This document shows positions 1-5,367 of a stretch of DNA of 7,083 nucleotides, piece by piece. How positions within the stretch are numbered: the first letter of the stretch is position 1; every line of letters starts with the position of its first letter. This DNA is from Desulfatitalea sp. (GTDB lineage Bacteria > Desulfobacterota > Desulfobacteria > Desulfobacterales > Desulfosarcinaceae). The notes under the pieces were generated by a model, which was not told the DNA's origin, ran no database searches, and worked only from the letters and a program-made list of their open reading frames with translations. The stretch lies in NCBI GenBank assembly GCA_013041835.1, contig JABDRH010000584.1, positions 1-7,083 of the forward strand, written 5' to 3'. The position numbers and the translations under genes are program-made.

Positions 1-783
1 ATGAGCCGCTACATGAAATACGCGCTGAACCAAATTCTGGAACTTAAAGACGGCTTTTGCCACTACAGGGTACAGAACAAGCATTTTTTGACCGAAGAGA
101 TTTTGGATGTCACGCACCTGGTCTACAGAGACGCGGCGTATGCCGAAAAAATGCTATGGATTTGCGTTCATCGCAACCCACAGCAGGTCATCCGTTCGCT
201 GCGTTACTTTCTGACCCATGAATGCATGGCGAACTTTGTTTTCAAAATGGACGACCGCCGGGTAGTGCGCGAGACCGCCAAAAACCTGGTTTTAAAACGC
301 TACCGCGTCGTCCTGGAACCCGGCCATGGCTGGGCCGCGCGGGTGAACGACGTCACGGGCGAGCCCCTGCTGCCCGCCGCCATGGAGCCCGAGCCCGAGC
401 TGGACAACCTTTTAGCCCAGATCAATCACATCCTGGACGACCTGGTGGCCGGGCAGCGTGAAAAGTACAACGCCTACGAAGCCCGACTCGCCGGCCTCAC
501 CGATGCCGAACGCGCCGCCCTGTACGCCCAGGCCGCCGGCGGCGGGCTCTGGGAAGCCACCGGCGGCGGCCTCATCGACATGATCCAGGCCGCGCCCGGC
601 GCCGTCGCAAGAATGGTCAAGGCCTTTCCCGGCATTTCCATGGGATATCTAAAGACCCTGCAACGCATCGCCCTGATGCCCGCCCGCCTGAGCGCCTTGA
701 CCGCCGAGGCCATCATGACCGGCAGCACCGGCCCCCTGGCGGCAATGGGGTCGGCGGCAATGGGGTCAAACCTTGATTTGTGA
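1..783 (+). pseudogene. Unidentified GC-rich protein, probably 3'-truncated by a mobile element
   Basis: I do not recognise this 260-residue product. The frame is open from the first base, so the true start may lie upstream. Residues 1-110 look like a mixed globular domain rich in charged and aromatic residues (for example CVHRNPQQVIRSLRYFL). Residues 110-165 are acidic and probably helical, with the stretch EPEPELDNLLAQINHILDDL. Residues 175-245 are glycine/alanine-rich and moderately hydrophobic (GGGLWEATGGGLIDMIQAAPG). That layout recalls the linker part of large polymorphic-toxin or secreted proteins, but this is only an impression. The last 15 or so residues (AMGSAAMGSNLDL) are encoded by the repeats at 740-788, so they are element sequence and not the native C-terminus. 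Codon use is strongly GC-biased, unlike everything up to 4000. I infer a longer gene cut by the adjacent RAYT element. A genuine short protein with a new end is also possible. Confidence 0.55.
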
Positions 784-822
784 TTTTACGGCAATGGGGT
801 CAAACCTTGATTTGTGATTTTA
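740..822 (+). repeat. Two exact 34-bp tandem repeats plus a partial copy, left flank of RAYT element
   Basis: The 34-bp unit starting CGGCAATGGGGTC occurs exactly at 755-788 and again, immediately adjacent, at 789-822. Its first 13 bases also occur at 740-752. Each full unit contains GGGGTC followed by the small palindrome TCAAACCTTGA (4-bp arms, 3-base loop), at 766-776 and 800-810. The first 34-mer holds the stop codon of the upstream gene, and the second holds the stop codon of the minus-strand transposase. The 26 bases from GGGG to TTTT (762-787 and 796-821) recur in perfect inverted orientation at 1803-1828. This matches the known arrangement of REP-like sequences flanking RAYT transposase genes. 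Confidence 0.9.
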
Positions 823-1765
823 AGCTTTCATATTTTTGTAGCAATTCACTATCTGTGGACAATCTGTCAACAATAATCTTCACCCGTCGACTGACTGCCG
901 AATAGGTTAAACCGAAATATTCGCCAATGGAGTGGTTCGACAACCGGCCGAATTGCCATAGCAAATAGACAAGCAAATCGCGATGGTCCTTATCCAAGGG
1001 ACTGATCTTTTTTGATCGGCGGGCAGATTCGATTTGAAATTCTAAAATCGCGGAAGCTTTATCCAATAATTCTTCAGGGTCAAATTCCCGCAGCATGCTA
1101 TTGTGCTGAGGAAGCTCGACATTTTTGTTATCGCCTAAAAATCGTTCTTTGATTTCAGCGATAAAATTTTCGCTGCCATAAATTAATCCGTGTTTTACAT
1201 CCTCCCATATACGCTTTTTCTCGTCCGAATAATACTGAACCTCGGTTCTGTAGGCTTTGTGTTTATCATCTCCGGACAACGGAGCGAATATACATTGGAT
1301 CTTTAACCAGTTGGGAGGCTTGCTCTTATAGGCGTAATAAAGGTAACTGCTCCATTGGTAATCGGCCAGCCTTTCAACAATGCCGGCCCTTAGTGGATTT
1401 CGGTGAATATAACACGACAAACGTAACAAATAAGCATCATTTTGAACGATGATGCTTTTAAACCGTCCCTGAAAAAGATGCCCACCCATGTGATTGGAAA
1501 TGTTGAATCTGCGCGTGTAAGTCGTCCCTAACCACTGCATCGCTTTGGACAAGTTCGCCTCAAGGGTCCTGACCAACAAATGATAGTGGTTGCTCATCAA
1601 AACATAGGCGTGGATTTCAATATTGAAACGCTTTGTTACCTCTTCTAATAGCGATAAGAAAAGAACACGGTCTTTGTCGCTGCAATAGATGGTCTGGCCA
1701 CCATTGCCGCGCGACATTACATGATAAAGCGCATTGGGGTATTCTATTCGCCATTGTCGTGACAT
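800..1765 (-). CDS. REP-associated tyrosine transposase (RAYT), Y1_Tnp with C-terminal DnaA-like HTH
   Basis: This 321-residue protein is a Y1 HUH single-strand transposase of the IS200-like superfamily. Residues 8-25 carry the N-terminal signature EYPNALYHVMSRGN. The metal-binding HUH motif is H60-Y61-H62 in MSNHYHLL. GGHLFQGRFKS lies at 94-104. The nucleophilic tyrosine is probably Y119 in CYIHRNPLRAG. Residues 255-310 form a helix-turn-helix domain (LSNHSIGEYFGLTYSAVSRRVK), the DnaA-C-like extension typical of longer RAYTs. All catalytic residues are present, so the enzyme looks intact. The start at 1765 gives the expected N-terminus, although no convincing Shine-Dalgarno precedes it; a small AGTAT-CA-ATACT palindrome lies at 1768-1779. 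The last residues, KSQIKV and stop, are encoded by the flanking repeat. By analogy with other RAYTs it would nick and join REP-like DNA containing GGGGTC; that specificity is inference. Confidence 0.92.
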   Translation of the reverse strand: MSRQWRIEYPNALYHVMSRGNGGQTIYCSDKDRVLFLSLLEEVTKRFNIEIHAYVLMSNHYHLLVRTLEANLSKAMQWLGTTYTRRFNISNHMGGHLFQGRFKSIIVQNDAYLLRLSCYIHRNPLRAGIVERLADYQWSSYLYYAYKSKPPNWLKIQCIFAPLSGDDKHKAYRTEVQYYSDEKKRIWEDVKHGLIYGSENFIAEIKERFLGDNKNVELPQHNSMLREFDPEELLDKASAILEFQIESARRSKKISPLDKDHRDLLVYLLWQFGRLSNHSIGEYFGLTYSAVSRRVKIIVDRLSTDSELLQKYESLKSQIKV

Positions 1766-1802
1766 GGAGTATCAATACTGATTTTTGATGAGCATGTCAA
1801 TC

Positions 1803-1828
1803 AAAATCACAAATCAAGGTTTGACCCC
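1803..1828 (-). repeat. Right inverted copy of the RAYT flanking repeat
   Basis: These 26 bases are the exact reverse complement of 762-787 and 796-821. They lie 37 bases upstream of the transposase start. The sequence runs from AAAATCACAAATC to GACCCC and includes the small palindrome TCAAGGTTTGA at 1814-1824. Perfect identity over 26 bases suggests recent duplication or functional constraint. Confidence 0.9.
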
Positions 1829-1876
1829 TTTTCGACTCCCCTTTTCCCTCGTGACCCCTTTTCTCGACCCCTTTTC
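1823..1876. repeat. Short array of GACCCCTTTTC units
   Basis: GACCCCTTTTC occurs exactly at 1823-1833, 1853-1863 and 1866-1876. A variant with an inserted T (GACTCCCCTTTTC) lies at 1834-1846. The first unit overlaps the right inverted repeat of the RAYT element. On the minus strand the units read GAAAAGGGGTC and share GGGGTC with the left-flank repeats, so these may be nested or partial recognition units for the transposase. The spacing is irregular (11, 19 and 13 bases between starts), unlike simple polymerase-slippage repeats. Confidence 0.8.
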
Positions 1877-1885
1877 TCTTTTCTT

Positions 1886-2055
1886 TACGTGCTCGATTAC
1901 CTTGGCCGCGATACGCATCGGGTGGCGATTTCCAATAACCGCATTACCGGCTTGGATGATGGCTATGTCACGTCTGACTACAAAAACCGGGACACGAACC
2001 AAAAAACCAAAAAGAGCAAAAACGCATCGAGGCCGTGGAATTTATCCGGCGCTTT
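1886..2055 (+). pseudogene. IS91-family transposase remnant, frameshifted
   Basis: Frame 2 from 1886 reads YVLDYLGRDTHRVAISNNR followed by ITGLDDGYVTSDYKNRD. This closely matches the conserved YLGRYTHR.AISNNRI block of the IS91/ISCR rolling-circle transposase catalytic region (PF04986 type). From about 2014 the match moves to frame 1, which reads EQKRIEAVEFIRRF (2014-2055), corresponding to the family's FIRRF motif. A frameshift therefore lies between about 1995 and 2014, in an A-rich run. Similarity stops after FIRRF, and the N-terminal two-thirds of the transposase is absent. The fragment begins directly after the GACCCCTTTTC array, so it was probably cut by the repeat cluster or joined to it by rearrangement. 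It cannot encode a working enzyme. Confidence 0.8.
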
Positions 2056-2275
2056 ACAAACCCCATAGATCATGTTACCACCTGTCAGGTATTACCGGGC
2101 GGCTCAGTCCAACAAGTTTTATCCGCAATCCCGCTGTGTTAGATCATTCACCGTGCTGATAACCCTTATTGTGATTGAGCCTGTGCCGTAACACTTTTGG
2201 GGGCGGGACCACGGATAAAACTCTATACGTTGGTTTGTAGAATAGCACAAGCATTTAAGTTGCATAGGCAAAAGA
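2056..2275. other. Intergenic stretch between IS91 remnant and small ORF, no clear gene
   Basis: I find no supportable gene here. The frame that follows FIRRF stays open to a stop at 2137-2139 but loses recognisable similarity. An 8-bp direct repeat TAGATCAT occurs at 2066-2073 and 2140-2147. Composition falls towards AT-rich near 2225, marking the left edge of the AT-rich block. A GTTGG match to an integron core site (2230-2234) lies just before the next gene, without a convincing inverted-repeat partner. No clear promoter is visible for the gene at 2276. Confidence 0.4.
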
Positions 2276-2608
2276 ATGGCAAATAAACTAAGCATAAATC
2301 TTGATATAAATGCTCCTTTGTCATACGACGAATACAAGGAGCATTGGTCCAATTTATATAAAATTGAGATCAAACTTACGGACAAGATTGGCGAGTGCGA
2401 GCACCAACTGGGAGATATTTTCTATTACGAAAATCCTTATAAAAGGCCTGAAGGTGTTTGCTTTGCCTTATTGCATGTTCTTGATCTTTACGTGTGGCGA
2501 GTTGTCCTTGGATTTCCATCGTGGAACGAAAAATCTCCCGCTATCTATCGTATTCATTGCCCTGACCACACTGGAACAATTTGGGAAATGAATCGTGTTA
2601 AAGCATAA
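2276..2608 (+). CDS. Small TIGR04076-like protein of unknown function
   Basis: This 110-residue protein resembles the TIGR04076 family of small uncharacterised bacterial and archaeal proteins. The resemblance covers residues 28-107: YKIEIKLTDKIGECEHQLGD, then ENPYKRPEGVCFALLHVLDLYVW, then the end IHCPDHTGTIWEMNRV. Conserved-looking positions are C41, H43, G46-D47, P58-E59-G60, C62, and C95-P96-D97. The cysteines and histidine could bind a metal, but that is speculation. About 25 N-terminal residues precede the family core, so a later start is possible; however, ATG 2276 is the only ATG in this frame before the core. The ribosome binding site is weak (AGGCAAAAG, 2266-2274). There is no signal peptide or membrane segment, so it is probably cytoplasmic. 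It is AT-rich and sits in a compact block with the PhzF-like gene, consistent with a mobile cassette. The family match is from memory of its motif pattern. Confidence 0.65.
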   Translation: MANKLSINLDINAPLSYDEYKEHWSNLYKIEIKLTDKIGECEHQLGDIFYYENPYKRPEGVCFALLHVLDLYVWRVVLGFPSWNEKSPAIYRIHCPDHTGTIWEMNRVKA

Positions 2609-2613
2609 TTTTC

Positions 2614-2670
2614 ACACAACCATTGATAGCAGGCGACGGCCAAACGCCCTGCCTGAAGCGTACGTTCTGT
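2614..2670. other. Candidate integron attC-like spacer between small ORF and PhzF gene
   Basis: The spacer begins six bases after the stop codon. It has the order ACACAAC (2614-2620), GCAGGCG (2629-2635), a 9-base loop, CGCCCTGC (2645-2652) and GTTCTGT (2664-2670). The inner arms pair except for one extra C, a bulged base of the kind expected in attC sites. The outer AAC/GTT boxes resemble the RYYYAAC and GTTRRRY core sites, with mismatches. The whole is about 57 bases, the short end of attC lengths. This is inference: the boxes are degenerate and no integrase is present. Confidence 0.35.
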
Positions 2671-2675
2671 CCAAT

Positions 2676-2682
2676 GAGGAAG
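2676..2682 (+). promoter_or_regulatory. Ribosome binding site of the PhzF-family gene
   Basis: GAGGAAG at 2676-2682 matches the Shine-Dalgarno consensus well and is four bases from the ATG at 2687. It supports that start, which also gives the standard N-terminus of the family. Confidence 0.75.
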
Positions 2683-2686
2683 ATAA

Positions 2687-3472
2687 ATGGAAATATCTCT
2701 ATATCAGATAGATGCCTTTGCATCTGAGTTGTTTAAGGGTAATCCTGCAGCGGTTTGCCCTTTAGAAGAATGGCTGCCCGATGAAACAATGCAGTCTATT
2801 GCAGAAGAAAACAATCTATCTGAAACAGCATTTTTCCTACCAACGCTTAATGGATTTCATATCAGGTGGTTTTCTCCAAAAGGTGAAGTTGATTTATGCG
2901 GTCATGCGACCCTTGCGACGGCTTACGTTTTGTTTAATATTCTTGGCTACAAAAGGGAGAAAATCGAATTTGATTCAAGATCCGGCTTGCTGCTTGTAAC
3001 CAAAAGTAATGATAGGATTATTCTGGATTTTCCGTCACAACCTCCCGTTCTGTGTGATATTCCAAACGAAATTATCAGGGCGTTTGATATAGCACCTATT
3101 GAGTGTCTGAAGTCAGAGGATTATATTGCCGTTTTTGAGCGTGAAATTGATATAGAATCAGCAAAACCGAATTTAAATCAATTGGCCAAACTGGATTTAC
3201 GTGGTGTAATTATTACGGCGAAGTCCTCAAAATATGATTTCATTGCGCGTTTCTTTGCACCTAAATATGGAATTCCTGAAGATCCCGTAACAGGTTCCGC
3301 ATACACACAAATTGCTCCATATTGGGCCTCTAAAAAAGGTATAAATCGATTTAGTGTTAAGCAAGTATCATTAAGGGGTGGTGAATTAACCTGTGAAATT
3401 GTCGATAATCGGGTTCTCATATCTGGAAAAGCAATAAAGTACTTTGAAGGTAAAATAAATATCGTGACATAA
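2687..3472 (+). CDS. PhzF-family isomerase/epimerase-like protein
   Basis: The 261-residue product is a full-length PhzF-family member (phenazine biosynthesis PhzF / YddE-like, diaminopimelate-epimerase fold; the family runs about 260-300 residues). Family marks in order: IDAFASELFKGNPAAVC near the N-terminus, LSETAFF with the probable catalytic glutamate E46, IRWFSPKGEVDLCGHATLATA at 59-79, and EDPVTGSA at 198-205 in the second domain. Most members act on small amino-acid-like or cyclic substrates. PhzF itself isomerises trans-2,3-dihydro-3-hydroxyanthranilate, but no other phenazine gene is present, so phenazine synthesis is not supported. It is probably a soluble cytoplasmic dimer. It is AT-rich, unlike the genes on either side of the 2230-3780 block, and is followed with no gap by a strong palindrome. 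The substrate is unknown. Confidence 0.9.
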   Translation: MEISLYQIDAFASELFKGNPAAVCPLEEWLPDETMQSIAEENNLSETAFFLPTLNGFHIRWFSPKGEVDLCGHATLATAYVLFNILGYKREKIEFDSRSGLLLVTKSNDRIILDFPSQPPVLCDIPNEIIRAFDIAPIECLKSEDYIAVFEREIDIESAKPNLNQLAKLDLRGVIITAKSSKYDFIARFFAPKYGIPEDPVTGSAYTQIAPYWASKKGINRFSVKQVSLRGGELTCEIVDNRVLISGKAIKYFEGKINIVT

Positions 3473-3524
3473 CGCTGCTTTTGCAGCGGAGCGCAAAAAG
3501 CGCGCCCGCTGCAAAAGCAGCGTT
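3471..3524. terminator. Perfect 19-bp-arm palindrome after PhzF gene: terminator or attC-like site
   Basis: The arms AACGCTGCTTTTGCAGCGG (3471-3489) and CCGCTGCAAAAGCAGCGTT (3506-3524) are perfectly complementary. The loop contains a second small stem, GCGC-AAAAA-GCGC (3491-3503). The left arm starts inside the TAA stop codon. No T-run follows, so it is not a standard intrinsic terminator, although such a stable stem would stop or protect the transcript. The outer ends read ACATAAC (3467-3473) and GTTCGAA (3522-3528), like the AAC...GTT boxes of integron attC sites. Against attC, true sites usually have bulged bases in the stem and this one is perfect. The palindrome is certain; its role is not. 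Confidence 0.6.
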
Positions 3525-3534
3525 CGAAATCTAA

Positions 3535-3729
3535 ATGACAACTTATTCTGAGTTTCTATAGGAAATTGGTTTAAGTGCTTTATTGATGCCACTATTTGTG
3601 GTAATTTCTGTTGGAATATTGAAATGGCTCAACAGGAAAATTTCTAAATTTGATGTTCCATATTCAAAAGCGTTTACCATTGAAAGCGTTTCATTTGCTC
3701 GATCATTTTTGGAACTTTTGATGTCTTGA
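3535..3729 (+). pseudogene. Degenerate small membrane-protein ORF with in-frame TAG
   Basis: Starting at ATG 3535, 11 bases after the palindrome, the frame reads MTTYSEFL, then TAG (3559-3561), then EIGLSALLMPLFVVISVGIL and KWLNRKISKFDVPYSKAFTI, to a TGA at 3727-3729: 64 residues with one internal stop. Residues 12-30 or so form one clear hydrophobic membrane segment followed by a basic stretch. A shorter intact version could start at ATG 3586 (48 residues), but no good ribosome binding site precedes it. It is AT-rich like its neighbours. I do not recognise the family. Small membrane proteins broken in this way are common in integron cassette arrays. The ORF could also be chance, since only about 200 bases support it. 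Confidence 0.35.
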
Positions 3730-3735
3730 TGCGAT

Positions 3736-3783
3736 TGTTAACATCCTTCGTAAATCGGTCGGAAAGCAAGACAATTGTTAGGC
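3736..3783. other. Possible cassette boundary carrying a GTTAGGC core-site match
   Basis: GTTAGGC at 3777-3783 is an exact match to the integron core-site consensus GTTRRRY. Seven bases after the small ORF, TGTTAAC (3736-3742) could be its opposite-strand partner. The inner pairing is poor (CTTC at 3746-3749 with GAAAG at 3762-3766). The site coincides with the right end of the AT-rich block. A 7-mer can occur by chance, so this is weak alone and only interesting with the sites at 2614 and 3471. Confidence 0.25.
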
Positions 3784-4022
3784 CATCTAAACCATGCAGT
3801 GTGTATAAGATTTTTAGGTGTTGAGGCGCTCACCCGGCAAGGCACAAAAATTAAAGAATATCGCGAGATTCTGTATTTTTGTAACGCAGCCGTGTGAGAT
3901 GGAAATCACCTTATTGGATGAGACAAATGCATCATTTCACCACCGTGCCACTCCGTCCCCCCTCGCGTCATGGCCGGTTTATTGTCTTAGGCGGAAAATT
4001 GTGCATTGGGTTGCGGAACAGT
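3784..4022. other. Non-coding leader region upstream of the MFS gene
   Basis: No gene is supportable in these 239 bases. A short frame from GTG 3818 has no ribosome binding site, ends inside the transporter's ribosome binding region and looks like chance. A -10-like TATAAG lies at 3804-3809, but the nearest -35-like TTGTTA (3775-3780) is 23 bases away, too far for a normal sigma-70 promoter. The promoter of the downstream gene pair probably lies in this region but cannot be placed. Confidence 0.4.
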
Positions 4023-4030
4023 AGGAGGAA
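4023..4030 (+). promoter_or_regulatory. Strong ribosome binding site that sets the GTG start of the transporter
   Basis: AGGAGGAA at 4023-4030 is a near-perfect Shine-Dalgarno sequence. It sits five bases before GTG 4036. The longer frame, opening at TTG 4006, would place this site inside the coding region and add ten residues (MGCGTVGGNS) that do not look like a transporter N-terminus. GTG 4036 is therefore the likely start. Confidence 0.85.
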
Positions 4031-4035
4031 ATAGC

Positions 4036-5319
4036 GTGCATATATCAGACAACGACAAGGGACATATTTACAAATGGCGCGTGTTGATCGGATGTTTTTT
4101 CTCCTATATGTTCGATGCGCTAGATATGATTGTGCTTTCCATTAGTTTGCCGTTTATCATTAAAGAATGGAAGCTTTCCCTGACCGATGCCGGATTGATT
4201 GGTACGGCGACCCTTATAGGTGTTGGGTTTGGCGGTATCCTGGCCGGTTGGATTGCAGACAACTATGGTCGCAAGAAAGTCTTATACTTTTGCTTGGCCA
4301 TGTTCAGTCTTCTGACCGGAAGTCTTGCCTTTACCCACAGTTGGGCACAGCTGACGACGCTTCGGTTTATCGCCGGCTTAGGTTTGGGCGGCGTATGGGG
4401 ACCCATGGCCGCGTTGATTAATGAGGCTTGGCCGCCCCACCAAAGAGGACGCGCATCAGGGGCCTTGTTGAGTTCCTTCCCGCTCGGCGTCATCATTACG
4501 GCGCTAGCAAGCCAGATCATTCTGCCGGCATATGGATGGCGGGCTATGTTCATGCTTGGCTTTTTAGGCCTGATTCCTTCGTTCTATGTCTATTTCTTCG
4601 TTCCGGAGTCGGATACATGGAAAGAGCAGAAGAAAAAGTCCGGCTCCCGAAAAGAAAAAATTTCGATCGCTGAAATCTTGGCTCCCGGCCTGATAAAGGG
4701 CACCATCCTTGGAACAATGATTGCGTTGATCAACGCCGCGTCATACTGGGGAATTGCGGTCTGGCTGCCTACGTTTCTGCTTGAGGAGAGAGGGATGGAA
4801 GTCGCCCAGATGGCGAGCTTCATCACGTATCAAAATATCGGATACCTTCTTGGCTTTCTAGTGAGTGGCTATCTGAAAGATAAGATCAATGATAGACTGC
4901 TGATGGGGATCATGTTTCTGATGGGCGGCACCTTTGTTTCCTCCATTGTGATCATCAGAGACATAACAATATTGTCTTTCTCGGGATTTATTGTCGGTTT
5001 GTTCTATTCAGTCGGTACCCCTATGATGACCTATTTCAGCTCAATCTTCCCGACAAGGGTTCGGGCTTTGGGAGTTGGAACCTGTTTTAATGTCGGTCGA
5101 GGAATATCGGCATTGGCACCGGTGACTTTAGGCGCTATTGCCACTAAGTATGATATAGGTACCGGTATCATGGTGTGTGGTGCTTTATTCGCTTGCGGCG
5201 CTGTCGTTTGTGCATTCCTCCCGAAGCCGCTTGAATCGGTTGCCGGCGAAGATATCCGCGAAACCAGCTTCAGCATGAAAGAATGTCCAATGGTGAGCAA
5301 GACGGAACAGCAAGGTTAG
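4036..5319 (+). CDS. MFS transporter, 12 TM, sialate/aromatic-acid:H+ symporter-like
   Basis: From GTG 4036 the protein has 427 residues, a normal MFS length, with about 12 hydrophobic segments and a central charged loop (KEQKKKSGSRKEK, 196-208). TM1 carries paired acids D27 and D30 in MFDALDMIVLS, like the D-x-x-D of proton-coupled organic-acid symporters (NanT and aromatic-acid:H+ types). Motif A is G71-WIADNYGRK-K81 between TM2 and TM3. RFIAGLGLGGVWGP (110-123) forms TM4, and E130 and PHQRGRASG (134-142) follow. FPTRVRALGVG (338-348) is the conserved loop between TM10 and TM11. This indicates inner-membrane uptake of a small organic acid or sugar acid by proton symport; the substrate cannot be read from the sequence. 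The dehydrogenase gene starts 48 bases downstream on the same strand with no terminator between, so the two are probably co-transcribed. Residues after about 400 form a hydrophilic tail. Confidence 0.9.
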   Translation: MHISDNDKGHIYKWRVLIGCFFSYMFDALDMIVLSISLPFIIKEWKLSLTDAGLIGTATLIGVGFGGILAGWIADNYGRKKVLYFCLAMFSLLTGSLAFTHSWAQLTTLRFIAGLGLGGVWGPMAALINEAWPPHQRGRASGALLSSFPLGVIITALASQIILPAYGWRAMFMLGFLGLIPSFYVYFFVPESDTWKEQKKKSGSRKEKISIAEILAPGLIKGTILGTMIALINAASYWGIAVWLPTFLLEERGMEVAQMASFITYQNIGYLLGFLVSGYLKDKINDRLLMGIMFLMGGTFVSSIVIIRDITILSFSGFIVGLFYSVGTPMMTYFSSIFPTRVRALGVGTCFNVGRGISALAPVTLGAIATKYDIGTGIMVCGALFACGAVVCAFLPKPLESVAGEDIRETSFSMKECPMVSKTEQQG

Positions 5320-5367
5320 GGTTCTCGGCATAAAAGAAGCAAATTAAAACAGAAAGAGAGATAAGAA

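Larger units (their letters stand above)
755..1828 (-). mobile_element. RAYT (REP-associated IS200/IS605-like) transposase unit with inverted flanking repeats
   Basis: The unit is one transposase gene bracketed by a 26-bp sequence that is perfect in inverted orientation: 762-787 and 796-821 on the left, 1803-1828 on the right. The left side is duplicated in tandem. No short target-site duplication is visible, as expected for Y1 HUH enzymes, which act through single-stranded intermediates. RAYTs are usually single-copy, domesticated-looking genes that mobilise short REP/BIME sequences. Here the conserved core of the flanking repeats appears to be GGGGTC. The exact element ends are uncertain because GGGGTC-containing units continue on both sides (740-752 and 1834-1876). 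Confidence 0.8.

Noticed and set aside
740..822. CRISPR array
   Set aside because: The 34-bp units are directly adjacent with no spacers, and they match the inverted repeat on the other side of the transposase.
1814..2002. Minus-strand frame with repeated GSRKGV residues
   Set aside because: The protein repeat only reflects the DNA array at 1823-1876 read on the other strand.
2041..2147. Imperfect duplication with TTTATCCG and TAGATCAT repeated about 75 bases apart
   Set aside because: Only two 8-base words match, with differing spacing; this can be chance.
1785..2159. 124-residue plus-strand frame across the repeats and the IS91 remnant
   Set aside because: It crosses the inverted repeat and the GACCCCTTTTC array. 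Protein similarity to IS91 transposase lies in other frames, so it is not a real gene.
2687..3472. Phenazine biosynthesis locus
   Set aside because: Only one PhzF-family gene is present, with no other phz genes; most PhzF-like proteins are not in phenazine pathways.
3775..3809. Sigma-70 promoter TTGTTA / TATAAG
   Set aside because: The spacing is 23 bases, well outside the normal 16-19.
3818..4024. 68-residue frame starting at GTG upstream of the transporter
   Set aside because: It has no ribosome binding site and no recognisable domain, and it overlaps the strong ribosome binding region of the MFS gene. It is probably a chance frame.
4006..4035. Longer N-terminus for the transporter from TTG 4006
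   Set aside because: The strong AGGAGGAA at 4023-4030 would fall inside the coding region. GTG 4036 is five bases after it and gives a normal MFS start.
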